7,982 bases of DNA from Acetobacterium sp. (GTDB lineage Bacteria > Bacillota > Clostridia > Eubacteriales > Eubacteriaceae). The notes below the pieces were generated by a model, which ran no database searches, was not told the DNA's origin, and worked only from the letters and a program-made list of their open reading frames with translations. The position numbers and the translations under genes were made by a program. The stretch spans positions 1-7,982 of the forward strand of contig JAKLQL010000301.1 in NCBI GenBank assembly GCA_022013395.1. The letters run 5' to 3'. Of this stretch, positions 1 through 5,998 are shown in pieces (positions within the stretch are counted from its first letter, which is position 1; every line of letters begins with the position of its first letter).

Positions 1-99
1 AGTGGTTATACCATCAGCATTACAGTTTCACCAAATAATCCAGATAAAACAGATATCCAGGGCAATAGTGCCATTAGTATTTTTATCGAGCAGGTATAG
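1..99 (+). CDS. C-terminal fragment of an unidentified, possibly secreted beta-rich protein
   Basis: An open frame enters from the left edge in frame 1 and ends at a TAG at 97-99, leaving 32 residues. The fragment alternates hydrophobic and polar residues (GYTISITV near the start, NSAISIFIEQV at the end), which suggests beta strands. The ending, a QG-x-S stretch followed by a short hydrophobic strand and the chain end, vaguely recalls the C-termini of camelysin/TasA-like secreted proteins, but that is only a resemblance. No motif fixes a function. It is followed by an intergenic terminator. It is called coding because the frame is open from the edge and stops just before AT-rich intergenic sequence. 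It could also be a chance open frame, since 99 nt is short. Confidence 0.45.
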   Translation, partial: SGYTISITVSPNNPDKTDIQGNSAISIFIEQV

Positions 100-136
100 C
101 TTACTATATTGATATGAATAATATTGATTTTAGGTC

Positions 137-166
137 TTGATTTTTTTTCAGAATATGAGATAATCT
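137..166 (+). promoter_or_regulatory. Possible sigma-A promoter for the ECF S-component gene
   Basis: TTGATT at 137-142 and TAATCT at 161-166 are separated by 18 nt, in AT-rich sequence. The predicted start point, about 173, would fall inside the left arm of the hairpin at 167-202. A transcript from this promoter would therefore lack the complete terminator, while read-through from upstream would meet it. This is a motif match only. Confidence 0.4.
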
Positions 167-207
167 AATACTAAGCCAGCAGTTAATCCTCGGCTTAGTA
201 TTTTTTT
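167..207 (+). terminator. Strong Rho-independent terminator or leader attenuator upstream of the ECF S component
   Basis: An 11-bp perfect stem (167-177 pairing with 192-202, right arm GGCTTAGTATT) encloses a 14-nt loop (178-191) and runs into a T tract (201-207). It most simply ends the upstream transcript whose coding region stops at 99. It also lies only about 10 nt upstream of the Shine-Dalgarno of the next gene, the position expected for the expression platform of a leader. No recognisable riboswitch aptamer is visible in the roughly 70 nt between 99 and the stem. Confidence 0.85.
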
Positions 208-227
208 ATAGAAAATGAGGAAAGATG

Positions 228-722
228 ATGAACGATCAAACCAAAAAAATCACCTACACCGCGTTAATGATGGCACTCACCTTTGTGATGACATCTCTTG
301 TTAAAATTCCCATTCCCAATGGTTATATCCATCTGGGCGATGGCGCAGTGCTCCTGTCTGCTTACATTTTAGGACCATGGGGCGGGCTGATTGCAGCTGG
401 GATTGGTTCTGCCAGTGCCGACTACTTTGGCGGTTACGGTGCCTACGTGCTACCTACCTTTATTGCCAAAGGGGCGATGGCTTTTATTTTCGGCTACCTG
501 ATGAAACGTTTCCCGGCCAAAAACATCCTTTTCTTCTTGTTTCCAGCCATCATTGCCATGATCGCCGTTTACTACGTTTCCGAAGTGATTCTATATGGCA
601 GCTTGATGGGACCATTGCTTAACGTCCCTTTTAATGCTCTACAGGGCGTTGTGGGAGTCGTTATCGTCACCATCCTACACAAACCACTGGAGCGGTTTCG
701 TCTGAAGCCGATTAAATTGTAG
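228..722 (+). CDS. ECF transporter S component (vitamin or precursor uptake; PF07155/HmpT-PdxU-like)
   Basis: This is an integral membrane substrate-binding subunit of an energy-coupling factor transporter, about 164 residues, usual for the family. Five or six hydrophobic segments are visible, roughly at residues 9-29, 39-62, 70-90, 98-118 and 135-151. TM1 carries A12-x-x-x-A16, the AxxxA pattern known to contact EcfT. Family hallmarks are NGYIHLGDG (about 31-39) and a Gly/Ala-rich stretch with SADYFGGYG (about 63-71), typical of the group with HmpT and PdxU. The substrate cannot be read from the sequence; pyridoxine, hydroxymethylpyrimidine or another water-soluble vitamin are candidates. 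No EcfA or EcfT gene is adjacent, which fits group II S components that share one energising module encoded elsewhere. The Shine-Dalgarno GAGGAAAG (217-224) is better spaced for the second ATG (228) than for the ATG at 225. The gene ends at a bidirectional terminator. Confidence 0.88.
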   Translation: MNDQTKKITYTALMMALTFVMTSLVKIPIPNGYIHLGDGAVLLSAYILGPWGGLIAAGIGSASADYFGGYGAYVLPTFIAKGAMAFIFGYLMKRFPAKNILFFLFPAIIAMIAVYYVSEVILYGSLMGPLLNVPFNALQGVVGVVIVTILHKPLERFRLKPIKL

Positions 723-727
723 CAACT

Positions 728-753
728 AAAAAAGACCCAATGGGTCTTTTTTT
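728..753. terminator. Bidirectional Rho-independent terminator between convergent genes
   Basis: A6 (728-733) precedes GACCC (734-738), a 3-nt loop AAT (739-741), GGGTC (742-746) and T7 (747-753). The A and T tracts extend the stem and give a U-tract in both directions. It lies just after the stop of the plus-strand ECF gene and 33 nt beyond the stop of the minus-strand carbonic-anhydrase-like gene, so it can serve both. Confidence 0.88.
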
Positions 754-785
754 ATTTCAATGATAATATACGTTACTCTTGCAAC

Positions 786-1259
786 TTACATATAGCCCTT
801 CATGGTATCCAGATATTCCTGCGCATTGTCCCGAATGGATTGAATTTCTTCAGGTTTTAACTCACGGACTGTTTTTGCCGGGCTGCCCATAATTAAAGAG
901 TTGGGTGGAAATACCTTTCCCTGAGTGACTAACGAGCCTGCTCCAACAATGGAGTTGTCGCCAATTTTTGCGCCGTTGAGAATAATCGCAACCATACCGA
1001 TCAACACATTGTCCCCGATTTCACAGCCGTGAATAATGGCATTGTGGCCGATACTGACCCCTGCGCCGATGACTGTGGGATAGCCCGGGGCCACATGCAC
1101 CACGGTGCCATCCTGGATATTGGTTCGATCGCCAATTGTGATGCTGTCTACATCGCCTCGGATAACTGCCTGAAACCAAACTGAGATAAAATTACCCAAT
1201 TTTACTTTTCCCACAACATCGGCACTTTTTGCAATAAAAATGGTTTTACCCAACATCAT
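786..1259 (-). CDS. Gamma-class carbonic anhydrase family protein (left-handed beta-helix hexapeptide repeat)
   Basis: About 157 residues, almost all left-handed beta-helix hexapeptide repeats, with a C-terminal helix (ELKPEEIQSIRDNAQEYLD). Counting from this ATG, the likely metal ligands are His55 (TVVH), His72 (IGH) and His77 (IIH). The spacing of five between the last two matches the gamma-CA zinc site, His117/His122 in the archaeal Cam enzyme. The Cam acidic loop with its catalytic glutamates is absent, so this is the short YrdA/PaaY/CaiE-like type, whose members are often annotated as carbonic anhydrase or acyltransferase without proven activity. The usual GMGA turn reads GMVA. I chose ATG 1259 because GGGGTG/AGGTGG lies 6-10 nt upstream; a GTG at 1268 would sit inside that site. 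It is divergent from the ABC-F gene and appears monocistronic. A cytoplasmic location is likely; the physiological role is open. Confidence 0.88.
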   Translation of the reverse strand: MMLGKTIFIAKSADVVGKVKLGNFISVWFQAVIRGDVDSITIGDRTNIQDGTVVHVAPGYPTVIGAGVSIGHNAIIHGCEIGDNVLIGMVAIILNGAKIGDNSIVGAGSLVTQGKVFPPNSLIMGSPAKTVRELKPEEIQSIRDNAQEYLDTMKGYM

Positions 1260-1302
1260 TTTGTTCACCCCACCTTTTTTCGTTTCGATAATTCGTTACT
1301 AC

Positions 1303-1331
1303 ATGATACTATTTTCAGGACTTTTTGTAAA
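1303..1331 (-). promoter_or_regulatory. Sigma-A promoter of the gamma-carbonic-anhydrase-like gene
   Basis: Read on the minus strand, TTTACA (1331-1326) and TATCAT (1308-1303) are separated by exactly 17 nt. This would start transcription near 1296, leaving a short leader of about 37 nt with its ribosome binding site. Confidence 0.65.
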
Positions 1332-1354
1332 GTTTTTCCAAGATACCCCGCATT

Positions 1355-1365
1355 TATGATAAAAT
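1355..1365 (+). promoter_or_regulatory. Probable -10 region for the ABC-F / exonuclease III pair
   Basis: TATGATAAAAT gives two overlapping -10-like hexamers (TATGAT 1355-1360, TAAAAT 1360-1365). It lies about 35-40 nt before the ATG at 1398, with a Shine-Dalgarno AAAGGA in between. No convincing -35 is found at 17 nt, only T-rich sequence around 1332-1340, so the exact promoter is uncertain. The region lies back-to-back with the minus-strand promoter at 1303-1331. Confidence 0.4.
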
Positions 1366-1397
1366 ATTAGCAAAATGAAAATACAAAGGACGATTCA

Positions 1398-3302
1398 ATG
1401 AATATTGCCAGTATTGAAAATCTCAAAAAAACCTATGGGGTGAAAACCCTCTTTAATGATATTTCTTTTTCCATCGCCGATACCGATAAGATTGGGGTGA
1501 TTGGGGTCAATGGTTCGGGAAAGACCTCGATGCTGAAGATTATTGGCGATCTTGATAGCCCCGATGCCGGTGAAGTCAAATTTTTCGGTACCAGACGGGT
1601 GGAAATTCTTCCCCAGGACCCAGATCTTGACCCGGAAACTACCGTGCTCAATCAGGTCTTCTCCGCTAATTCACCAGAAATGAATCTGGTCCGGGATTAC
1701 GAGGCGACGTTGGCGGCATTGGATGACTCTCCGGAGGATGCATCATTGCAAAAGCGGCTGATGTCCCTATCTCAGCGCATTGATGATGAAAACCTCTGGA
1801 ACCTGAAATCCCAGGTGGAAACAATCCTATCCCAACTGGGCATTCACGACTATCATAAACGGATCGGCCAACTGTCTGGCGGCCAGCGCAAGCGGGTGGC
1901 TATGGCCTCGGCGCTGCTGACCCCCTGTGATCTCCTGATTCTGGATGAGCCCACCAATCATCTGGATAATGATACCATCGCCTGGCTGGAAAATTACCTG
2001 TTAAACCGTAAAGGAGCCTTGCTGATGGTTACCCATGACCGCTATTTTCTGGATCGGGTGGTGACCAAAACCGTCGAATTGGACAAAGGCAATCTCTATG
2101 AATATACCGGCAATTATTCCGACTTTTTAGAACAGAAAGCTAACCGTCGCGAAGCCCAAACCGCCATCGAAGAAAAACGTCAAAACCTCTACCGCCGGGA
2201 ACTGGCCTGGATTCGTCGGGGTGCCCGGGCCCGGACCACCAAGCAGAAAGCCCGGATTCAGCGGTTTGAAGAAATTAAAGACCGGGCCACCGATCTTTCC
2301 GAAAGCCAGATGGAAATCTCGGTGGGATTTAGCCGTCTTGGCAAAAAAGTGATTGAAATTGAACATTTGAATAAGTCTTTCGGCCCACAGAAAATCATCG
2401 CTGATTTTTCGATGATCCTCGGCCCCAGTGAGCGGATTGGCATCATCGACAAAAACGGCTATGGCAAATCCACATTGCTCAACTTACTATCCGGAAAACT
2501 GCAGCCGGATGGCGGCACCATCACTCTGGGTGATACCGTCAAACTCGGTTACTTTTCTCAGGAATCAGAGGATATGGATCTGAGCCTCCGGGCCATTGAT
2601 TACATTCGGGAAAAAGCCGAAGTCATGGAGAATTCCCGGGGCGAAACTGTCACTGCCGCCCAGATGATGGAACTTTTCCTGTTTGATAAAAACAGTCAAT
2701 GGGTTTACATCTCCGAGCTTTCCGGCGGGGAACGGCGACGGCTCTATCTTTTGGGAATCTTAATGATGGCTCCCAATGTGCTGCTGTTTGATGAACCCAC
2801 CAACGATCTGGACATTGACACCCTGACCATTCTGGAAGCCTATCTAGATGAGTTTCAGGGATCAGTGCTAACTGTTTCCCATGACCGTTATTTTCTGGAT
2901 CGCACCTGCGAACAGATTTTTTCCTTTGACGGCAAAGGCCATATCACCACCCAAACCGGTAATTATTCAGATTATATAAAGAAACATCCCTTGACTGGAT
3001 TGGGTACAAAGAGCGAAAACTCGGATCAAATAATAAAAAAATCCGAACTGCCCGCCGTCGAAAAACCTAAAACCCGTAAGCCGGGCCTGACCTATAAAGA
3101 AAAACGGGAACAGGAGGCCCTGCTCCTTGATCTGGAAGCTAAGGACCAGCGATTGGATTTTGTCACCCAGAAACTGGCGGAAATAACTAAGGATTACACC
3201 GTCTTGCAGGAACTGGCTGAAGAAAAAGCGGTTCTGGAAGAAGAATTGCTAGAGATCATGGATCGGCTGGAAACCTTGGAAAATCTGGAAAAAGGGGAGT
3301 AA
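1398..3302 (+). CDS. ABC-F family ATPase, Uup-like (two NBDs plus C-terminal coiled coil)
   Basis: A soluble 634-residue tandem ATPase with no membrane segments. NBD1: Walker A GVNGSGKT (36-43), signature LSGGQ (159-163), Walker B with LDEPTNHLD (182-190, catalytic Glu184). A charged ABC-F linker, rich in Arg and Lys, spans about 245-315. NBD2: P-loop at 351-358, signature LSGGE (441-445), Walker B with FDEPTNDLD (464-472, Glu466). After a Pro/Lys-rich hinge (about 545-570), residues 566-633 form a coiled coil (KREQEALLLDLEAKDQRL onward) typical of Uup. Family members act on ribosomes or, for Uup, also bind branched DNA; a translation-factor role is the best inference. The second P-loop reads DKNGYGKS, so the first Walker A glycine is Asp351. 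The Shine-Dalgarno AAAGGA lies 6-11 nt before ATG. An antibiotic-resistance ABC-F is less likely, given the Uup-like tail. Confidence 0.92.
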   Translation: MNIASIENLKKTYGVKTLFNDISFSIADTDKIGVIGVNGSGKTSMLKIIGDLDSPDAGEVKFFGTRRVEILPQDPDLDPETTVLNQVFSANSPEMNLVRDYEATLAALDDSPEDASLQKRLMSLSQRIDDENLWNLKSQVETILSQLGIHDYHKRIGQLSGGQRKRVAMASALLTPCDLLILDEPTNHLDNDTIAWLENYLLNRKGALLMVTHDRYFLDRVVTKTVELDKGNLYEYTGNYSDFLEQKANRREAQTAIEEKRQNLYRRELAWIRRGARARTTKQKARIQRFEEIKDRATDLSESQMEISVGFSRLGKKVIEIEHLNKSFGPQKIIADFSMILGPSERIGIIDKNGYGKSTLLNLLSGKLQPDGGTITLGDTVKLGYFSQESEDMDLSLRAIDYIREKAEVMENSRGETVTAAQMMELFLFDKNSQWVYISELSGGERRRLYLLGILMMAPNVLLFDEPTNDLDIDTLTILEAYLDEFQGSVLTVSHDRYFLDRTCEQIFSFDGKGHITTQTGNYSDYIKKHPLTGLGTKSENSDQIIKKSELPAVEKPKTRKPGLTYKEKREQEALLLDLEAKDQRLDFVTQKLAEITKDYTVLQELAEEKAVLEEELLEIMDRLETLENLEKGE

Positions 3303-3341
3303 TCCCGCTGAAACGACTTTAATAATTAAATTTGATTAAAT

Positions 3342-3349
3342 GAGGAAGG
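3342..3349 (+). promoter_or_regulatory. Strong Shine-Dalgarno fixing the exonuclease III start
   Basis: GAGGAAGG ends 6 nt before the ATG at 3356. It shows that the frame opening with residues [13 protein letters not shown] is the true N-terminus, and that an in-phase ATG at 3381 in the downstream frame is not used. Confidence 0.8.
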
Positions 3350-3355
3350 TAATAT

Positions 3356-4121
3356 ATGAAGATTATCTCATGGAACGTTAATGGCATTCGGGCTGTTGAA
3401 AAAAAGGGCTTTCTCCCTTTTATTGAAGAAACAGCGCCGGATATCTTGTGCCTTCAGGAAACAAAAGCTCATGACCATCAGCTGGAAGATCATTTACTCA
3501 ATATCCAGGGTTATGCTGCTTATTTTCACTCGGGCGAAAAAAAAAGGCTACAGCGGCACCGCCGTTTATTACAAACAAGAACCCCTGACCATCCGCACCG
3601 GTTTATCTGACTCCGTTTTCAACAACGAAGGTCGCACCATTATTATGGAATATCCGGATTTTATTCTCTATAATGTCTATTTCCCCAATGGTCAGAAAGA
3701 TGATGAGCGACTGAATTTTAAAATGGATTTCAACCGCTGCCTTCAAAATGATGTTCAGGAACTGCTGGCCGCCGGTAAAAACGTCATTGTCTGCGGGGAT
3801 ATCAACATCGCCCATCGGGAAATCGATTTAAAGCATCCTAAGGAAAATTCCAAACGCTCCGGCTTTCTGCCCGAAGAACGGGCCTGGGTTGATGATTTTC
3901 TCAGTATCGGCATGGTCGACAGCTGGCGGGTCCAGCACCCTGAAGAAATCAAGTATAGCTGGTGGTCCTATCGCTTCAATGCCCGGGCCAACAACGCCGG
4001 ATGGCGGATTGACTCCTTCTTCGTTTCGGAAAATTTTATGCCTCAGGTTGAGTGCACTGATATTTTAAATGATGTGATTGGCTCAGACCACTGCCCCATT
4101 GTTTTAACCCTGAAATCATAA
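3356..4121 (+). CDS. Exodeoxyribonuclease III (ExoA/XthA AP endonuclease), interrupted by a frameshift at an A9 run
   Basis: A cytoplasmic DNA-repair enzyme that cleaves at abasic sites and has 3'-5' exonuclease activity. The first frame (3356 to about 3545) encodes [12 protein letters not shown] (Asn7) and LQETKA (metal ligand Glu35), then reaches a run of nine A (3537-3545) and would stop at 3610. The downstream frame continues the fold immediately with [50 protein letters not shown] and the catalytic GSDHCPI near the end. With eight A the product would be 254 residues, the normal ExoA length, and every catalytic motif is present. The lesion is thus one extra base and there is no other decay. 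It lies 53 nt after the ABC-F stop with no terminator between, so co-transcription is likely. It could be a sequencing indel, a recent mutation or a slippage site. Confidence 0.9.
3537..3545 (+). other. A9 homopolymer at the exonuclease III frameshift
   Basis: Zero-frame codons are GAA AAA AAA AGG, while the conserved continuation needs GAA AAA AAA GGC. Removing one A, or adding two, restores the frame. Nine consecutive A is long enough for RNA polymerase slippage in other bacteria, and it is also a classic site of sequencing error. Confidence 0.9.
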
Positions 4122-4140
4122 AAGCACCCATTGGGTGCTT
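4122..4140 (-). terminator. Hairpin downstream of exonuclease III; probable weak terminator for murE
   Basis: The perfect 8-bp stem AAGCACCC/GGGTGCTT (4122-4129 with 4133-4140) has the loop ATT. On the plus strand it is not followed by a T tract. On the minus strand it is followed by TTTTA, so it better suits transcription arriving from murE. It begins one base after the exonuclease stop codon. Confidence 0.55.
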
Positions 4141-4208
4141 GTGAGTGGTGATAAACTATTGGTCTGGTTTAAAAGATATTCGTTAATGGCGTTATTAAGA
4201 TTACCGTT

Positions 4209-4311
4209 GCGGGCGAGCAATGCTCGCCCCTGCAAGATAATGCGTTACGTTACTATTTTATTAAACAACGCTCTCCGTCATCAGTTTGTAGGGGCGAATC
4301 GCATTCGCCCG
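4209..4311. repeat. Inverted pair of palindromic repeats (REPIN/MITE-like element)
   Basis: Two GC-rich palindromes face each other. The left one is GGGCGAGCAATGCTCGCCC (4211-4229) followed by CTGCA; the right one is TGTAG followed by GGGCGAATCGCATTCGCCC (4292-4310). The reverse complement of the left one has the same outline as the right one: TG(C/T)AG, then GGGCGA, a variable inner stem, and TCGCCCG. The inner stem bases differ but complement each other within each arm, so folding rather than exact sequence is conserved. About 52 nt of AT-rich sequence lies between. This organisation is that of REP doublets mobilised by Y1 RAYT transposases, or of short MITEs. No transposase is in the window. 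Copy number in the genome cannot be judged from here. Confidence 0.75.
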
Positions 4312-4333
4312 AGCACCCGAAAGGTGCTTTTTT
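4312..4333 (+). terminator. Rho-independent terminator on the far side of the repeat pair
   Basis: AGCACC (4312-4317) pairs with GGTGCT (4323-4328) around the loop CGAAA and runs into T6 (4328-4333). It points in the direction of exonuclease III transcription, but lies about 190 nt beyond that gene's stop and 11 nt past the end of murE. Its stem shares AGCACCC with the hairpin at 4122-4140. Confidence 0.75.
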
Positions 4334-4343
4334 CTTGCCTTTT

Positions 4344-5831
4344 TTAACTTTCAGACTGCAGCTTTAACCGGGCGACTGCTTCTCTGGCGGTGTCCCATTC
4401 GTTATAATAAAGCGTTTCGTCCTTCATGATTTCCTGTTTTTCATGACCTTTTCCGGCCAGCACCAGCACATCGCCCGGTCGGCAGAGGGTAGCCCCATAA
4501 TAGATGCCTTCGTGGCGGACTTCCACGGTAGCGTATTGATCGGTTTTTTCCCGAACCCCTGCCACCACGGCATTAATGATGTCCATCGGGTTTTCACTGG
4601 CAGGATTGTCCGAGGTTACCACCACCATATCGGCAAATTCGCCGGCGATCCGGCCCATAATCGGCCGTTTTTCCTTATCACGGTCACCATTGCAGCCAAA
4701 GACCAGCACAATCCGACCCGCAAATATTTTTCGCACCGATTGAAGCAGTTTTTCCAGCGAATCCGGAGAATGAGCATAGTCGATAATTACATCAAAAGGC
4801 GCATCCACATCGAGAATCTCCATCCGGCCTTCAACGCCCGGCATCGTCGCCATCGCTGCTTTGACAACCGCCATCGGTACCTCTTCTTCAAGGGCGGCAA
4901 TCATGGCGGCCATGGCATTATAAACCATGAACTCGCCAGGAATATTTAAAAATACTTTTTCTTCTGCTGCCGGCGTAATCAAGGTAAACTCGGTTCCTTT
5001 GGCACCAAAGACCAGATCTTTGGCCTGATAGTCATTACCGGGGTTTAAACCATAGGTGATCATCGAAACTGCCGTTTTTTCTTTCAAGATTCCGCACAAC
5101 TTCCGACCCCACTGATCATCGCCGTTGATGATATTGGCTTTTTTGACCTGATAAAACAGCTTGGCTTTGGCCTCAAAATAGTTTTCAAATGTTTTGTGAT
5201 AATCCAGATGATCCTGGGTTAAATTAGTAAAGATACCATAATCAAAGTCCACCCCATTGACCCGATCCAGGGCTAATCCGTGGGACGAGACTTCCATAAA
5301 TAAATGGGTACAACCCGAGTCCTTCATTTCTTTGATAATTTCCTGAACTTCCAGGGACTCCGGGGTGGTGCGGCCCCGATTATCAACCACCTGATCGCCG
5401 ATGAGATTCTGGATGGTTCCAATCAGACCACATTTCTCACCCTGGGTTTCAAAAATATGTTTAAGCATGTAAGTCAGCGAAGTTTTGCCATTGGTTCCGG
5501 TAATGCCGGTAACTACCATCGACTCCGAGGGTTTGCCATAAAAACAACTCCCCAATATTCCCAGGGCATGGCGGGAATCGGCGACTTTCAGATAGATCAC
5601 CTCGGGCTGATACACTTCCAGCTCATCCTGATGCACCACCGCACAGGCTCCCTGACTGATGGCCTTGTCAATATATTTGTGACCGTCAGTCACATAACCG
5701 ACGATAGCGACAAAAAGGCTGTTGCTGACGCCTTCCTTGGAATTATAGATAATTTTTTCTATGTTGCAATCGGGATGATTGTTTTTAATTTCTATTATTT
5801 TCAATTCTTTTATCAGTTCTTCCAGTTTCAT
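4344..5831 (-). CDS. murE: UDP-N-acetylmuramoyl-tripeptide synthetase (MurE ligase), probably not DAP-specific
   Basis: A cytoplasmic ATP-dependent ligase that adds the third, diamino acid residue to the UDP-MurNAc dipeptide; 495 residues, the normal length. Motifs in order: P-loop TGTNGKT (111-117), TTPE (155-158), EVSSHGL (180-186), the Y-x-x-AK segment with probable carbamylated Lys222, the C-domain GCNGDRDKEKRP (379-390), DNPASENP (408-415) and GKGHE (460-464). The meso-DAP-adding enzymes have DNPR at 408-411; here Ala411 replaces the Arg that binds DAP. S. aureus-type lysine-adding MurE carries DNPA. This suggests Lys or Orn as substrate, inferred from the motif. I chose ATG 5831 because AAAGGA precedes it and the promoter at 5874-5902 lies inside a longer possible frame reaching 5969. 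It appears monocistronic. Confidence 0.95.
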   Translation of the reverse strand: MKLEELIKELKIIEIKNNHPDCNIEKIIYNSKEGVSNSLFVAIVGYVTDGHKYIDKAISQGACAVVHQDELEVYQPEVIYLKVADSRHALGILGSCFYGKPSESMVVTGITGTNGKTSLTYMLKHIFETQGEKCGLIGTIQNLIGDQVVDNRGRTTPESLEVQEIIKEMKDSGCTHLFMEVSSHGLALDRVNGVDFDYGIFTNLTQDHLDYHKTFENYFEAKAKLFYQVKKANIINGDDQWGRKLCGILKEKTAVSMITYGLNPGNDYQAKDLVFGAKGTEFTLITPAAEEKVFLNIPGEFMVYNAMAAMIAALEEEVPMAVVKAAMATMPGVEGRMEILDVDAPFDVIIDYAHSPDSLEKLLQSVRKIFAGRIVLVFGCNGDRDKEKRPIMGRIAGEFADMVVVTSDNPASENPMDIINAVVAGVREKTDQYATVEVRHEGIYYGATLCRPGDVLVLAGKGHEKQEIMKDETLYYNEWDTAREAVARLKLQSES

Positions 5832-5873
5832 AGGTTGTCCTTTCTTTGTATCTCCAGATAAAACGCTCTTATT

Positions 5874-5902
5874 ATTATACTGCTTTCCAAATTTTCTGTC
5901 TA
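5874..5902 (-). promoter_or_regulatory. Strong sigma-A promoter of murE
   Basis: On the minus strand, TAGACA (5902-5897) and a perfect TATAAT (5879-5874) are 17 nt apart. The predicted start, about 5867, gives a leader of about 36 nt with AAAGGA before the ATG at 5831. It lies just after the terminator of the DUF1638 gene, making murE an independent unit. Confidence 0.8.
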
Positions 5903-5944
5903 CTGGTGTGTTTAAAAGCCCTGCCATCAATGTTTTACCCAAAT

Positions 5945-5972
5945 AAAAAAGAGACACCTTTTTCAGCATCTC
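5945..5972 (-). terminator. Rho-independent terminator of the corrinoid/GntR/DUF1638 gene set
   Basis: On the minus strand, GAGATGC (5972-5966) pairs with GTGTCTC (5957-5951) with two G-U wobbles, an 8-nt loop, and then six T (5950-5945). It lies about 27 nt after the stop of the DUF1638 gene and before the murE promoter, so it separates the two transcription units. Confidence 0.75.
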
Positions 5973-5998
5973 CTACTAAACTGTTCATTTTGAATCTT

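Noticed and set aside
100..224. A riboswitch (TPP, FMN or similar) upstream of the ECF S component
   Set aside because: None of the conserved core motifs I know are visible, and only about 70 nt precede the terminator stem. Only the hairpin itself is supported.
3381..3536. An independent start at ATG 3381 for the exonuclease III downstream frame
   Set aside because: The first 50 or so residues in that frame (Leu/Lys/Ser-rich) match nothing of the family, while the overlapping frame encodes the true N-terminus with Asn7 and Glu35.
4135..4347. A 70-residue plus-strand open frame across the murE/exonuclease spacer
   Set aside because: It runs through both palindromes and the terminator, has no Shine-Dalgarno and has no family resemblance.
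4443..5861. Plus-strand open frames at 4443-4949 and 5304-5861
   Set aside because: They lie antisense within murE, are rich in His/Phe/Arg as expected for codon shadows, and have no ribosome binding sites or recognisable motifs.
5832..5969. A longer murE frame starting at 5969 (46 extra N-terminal residues)
   Set aside because: The extension contains the perfect TATAAT promoter at 5874-5902 and is unlike MurE N-termini. ATG 5831 has a good Shine-Dalgarno and gives the usual length.
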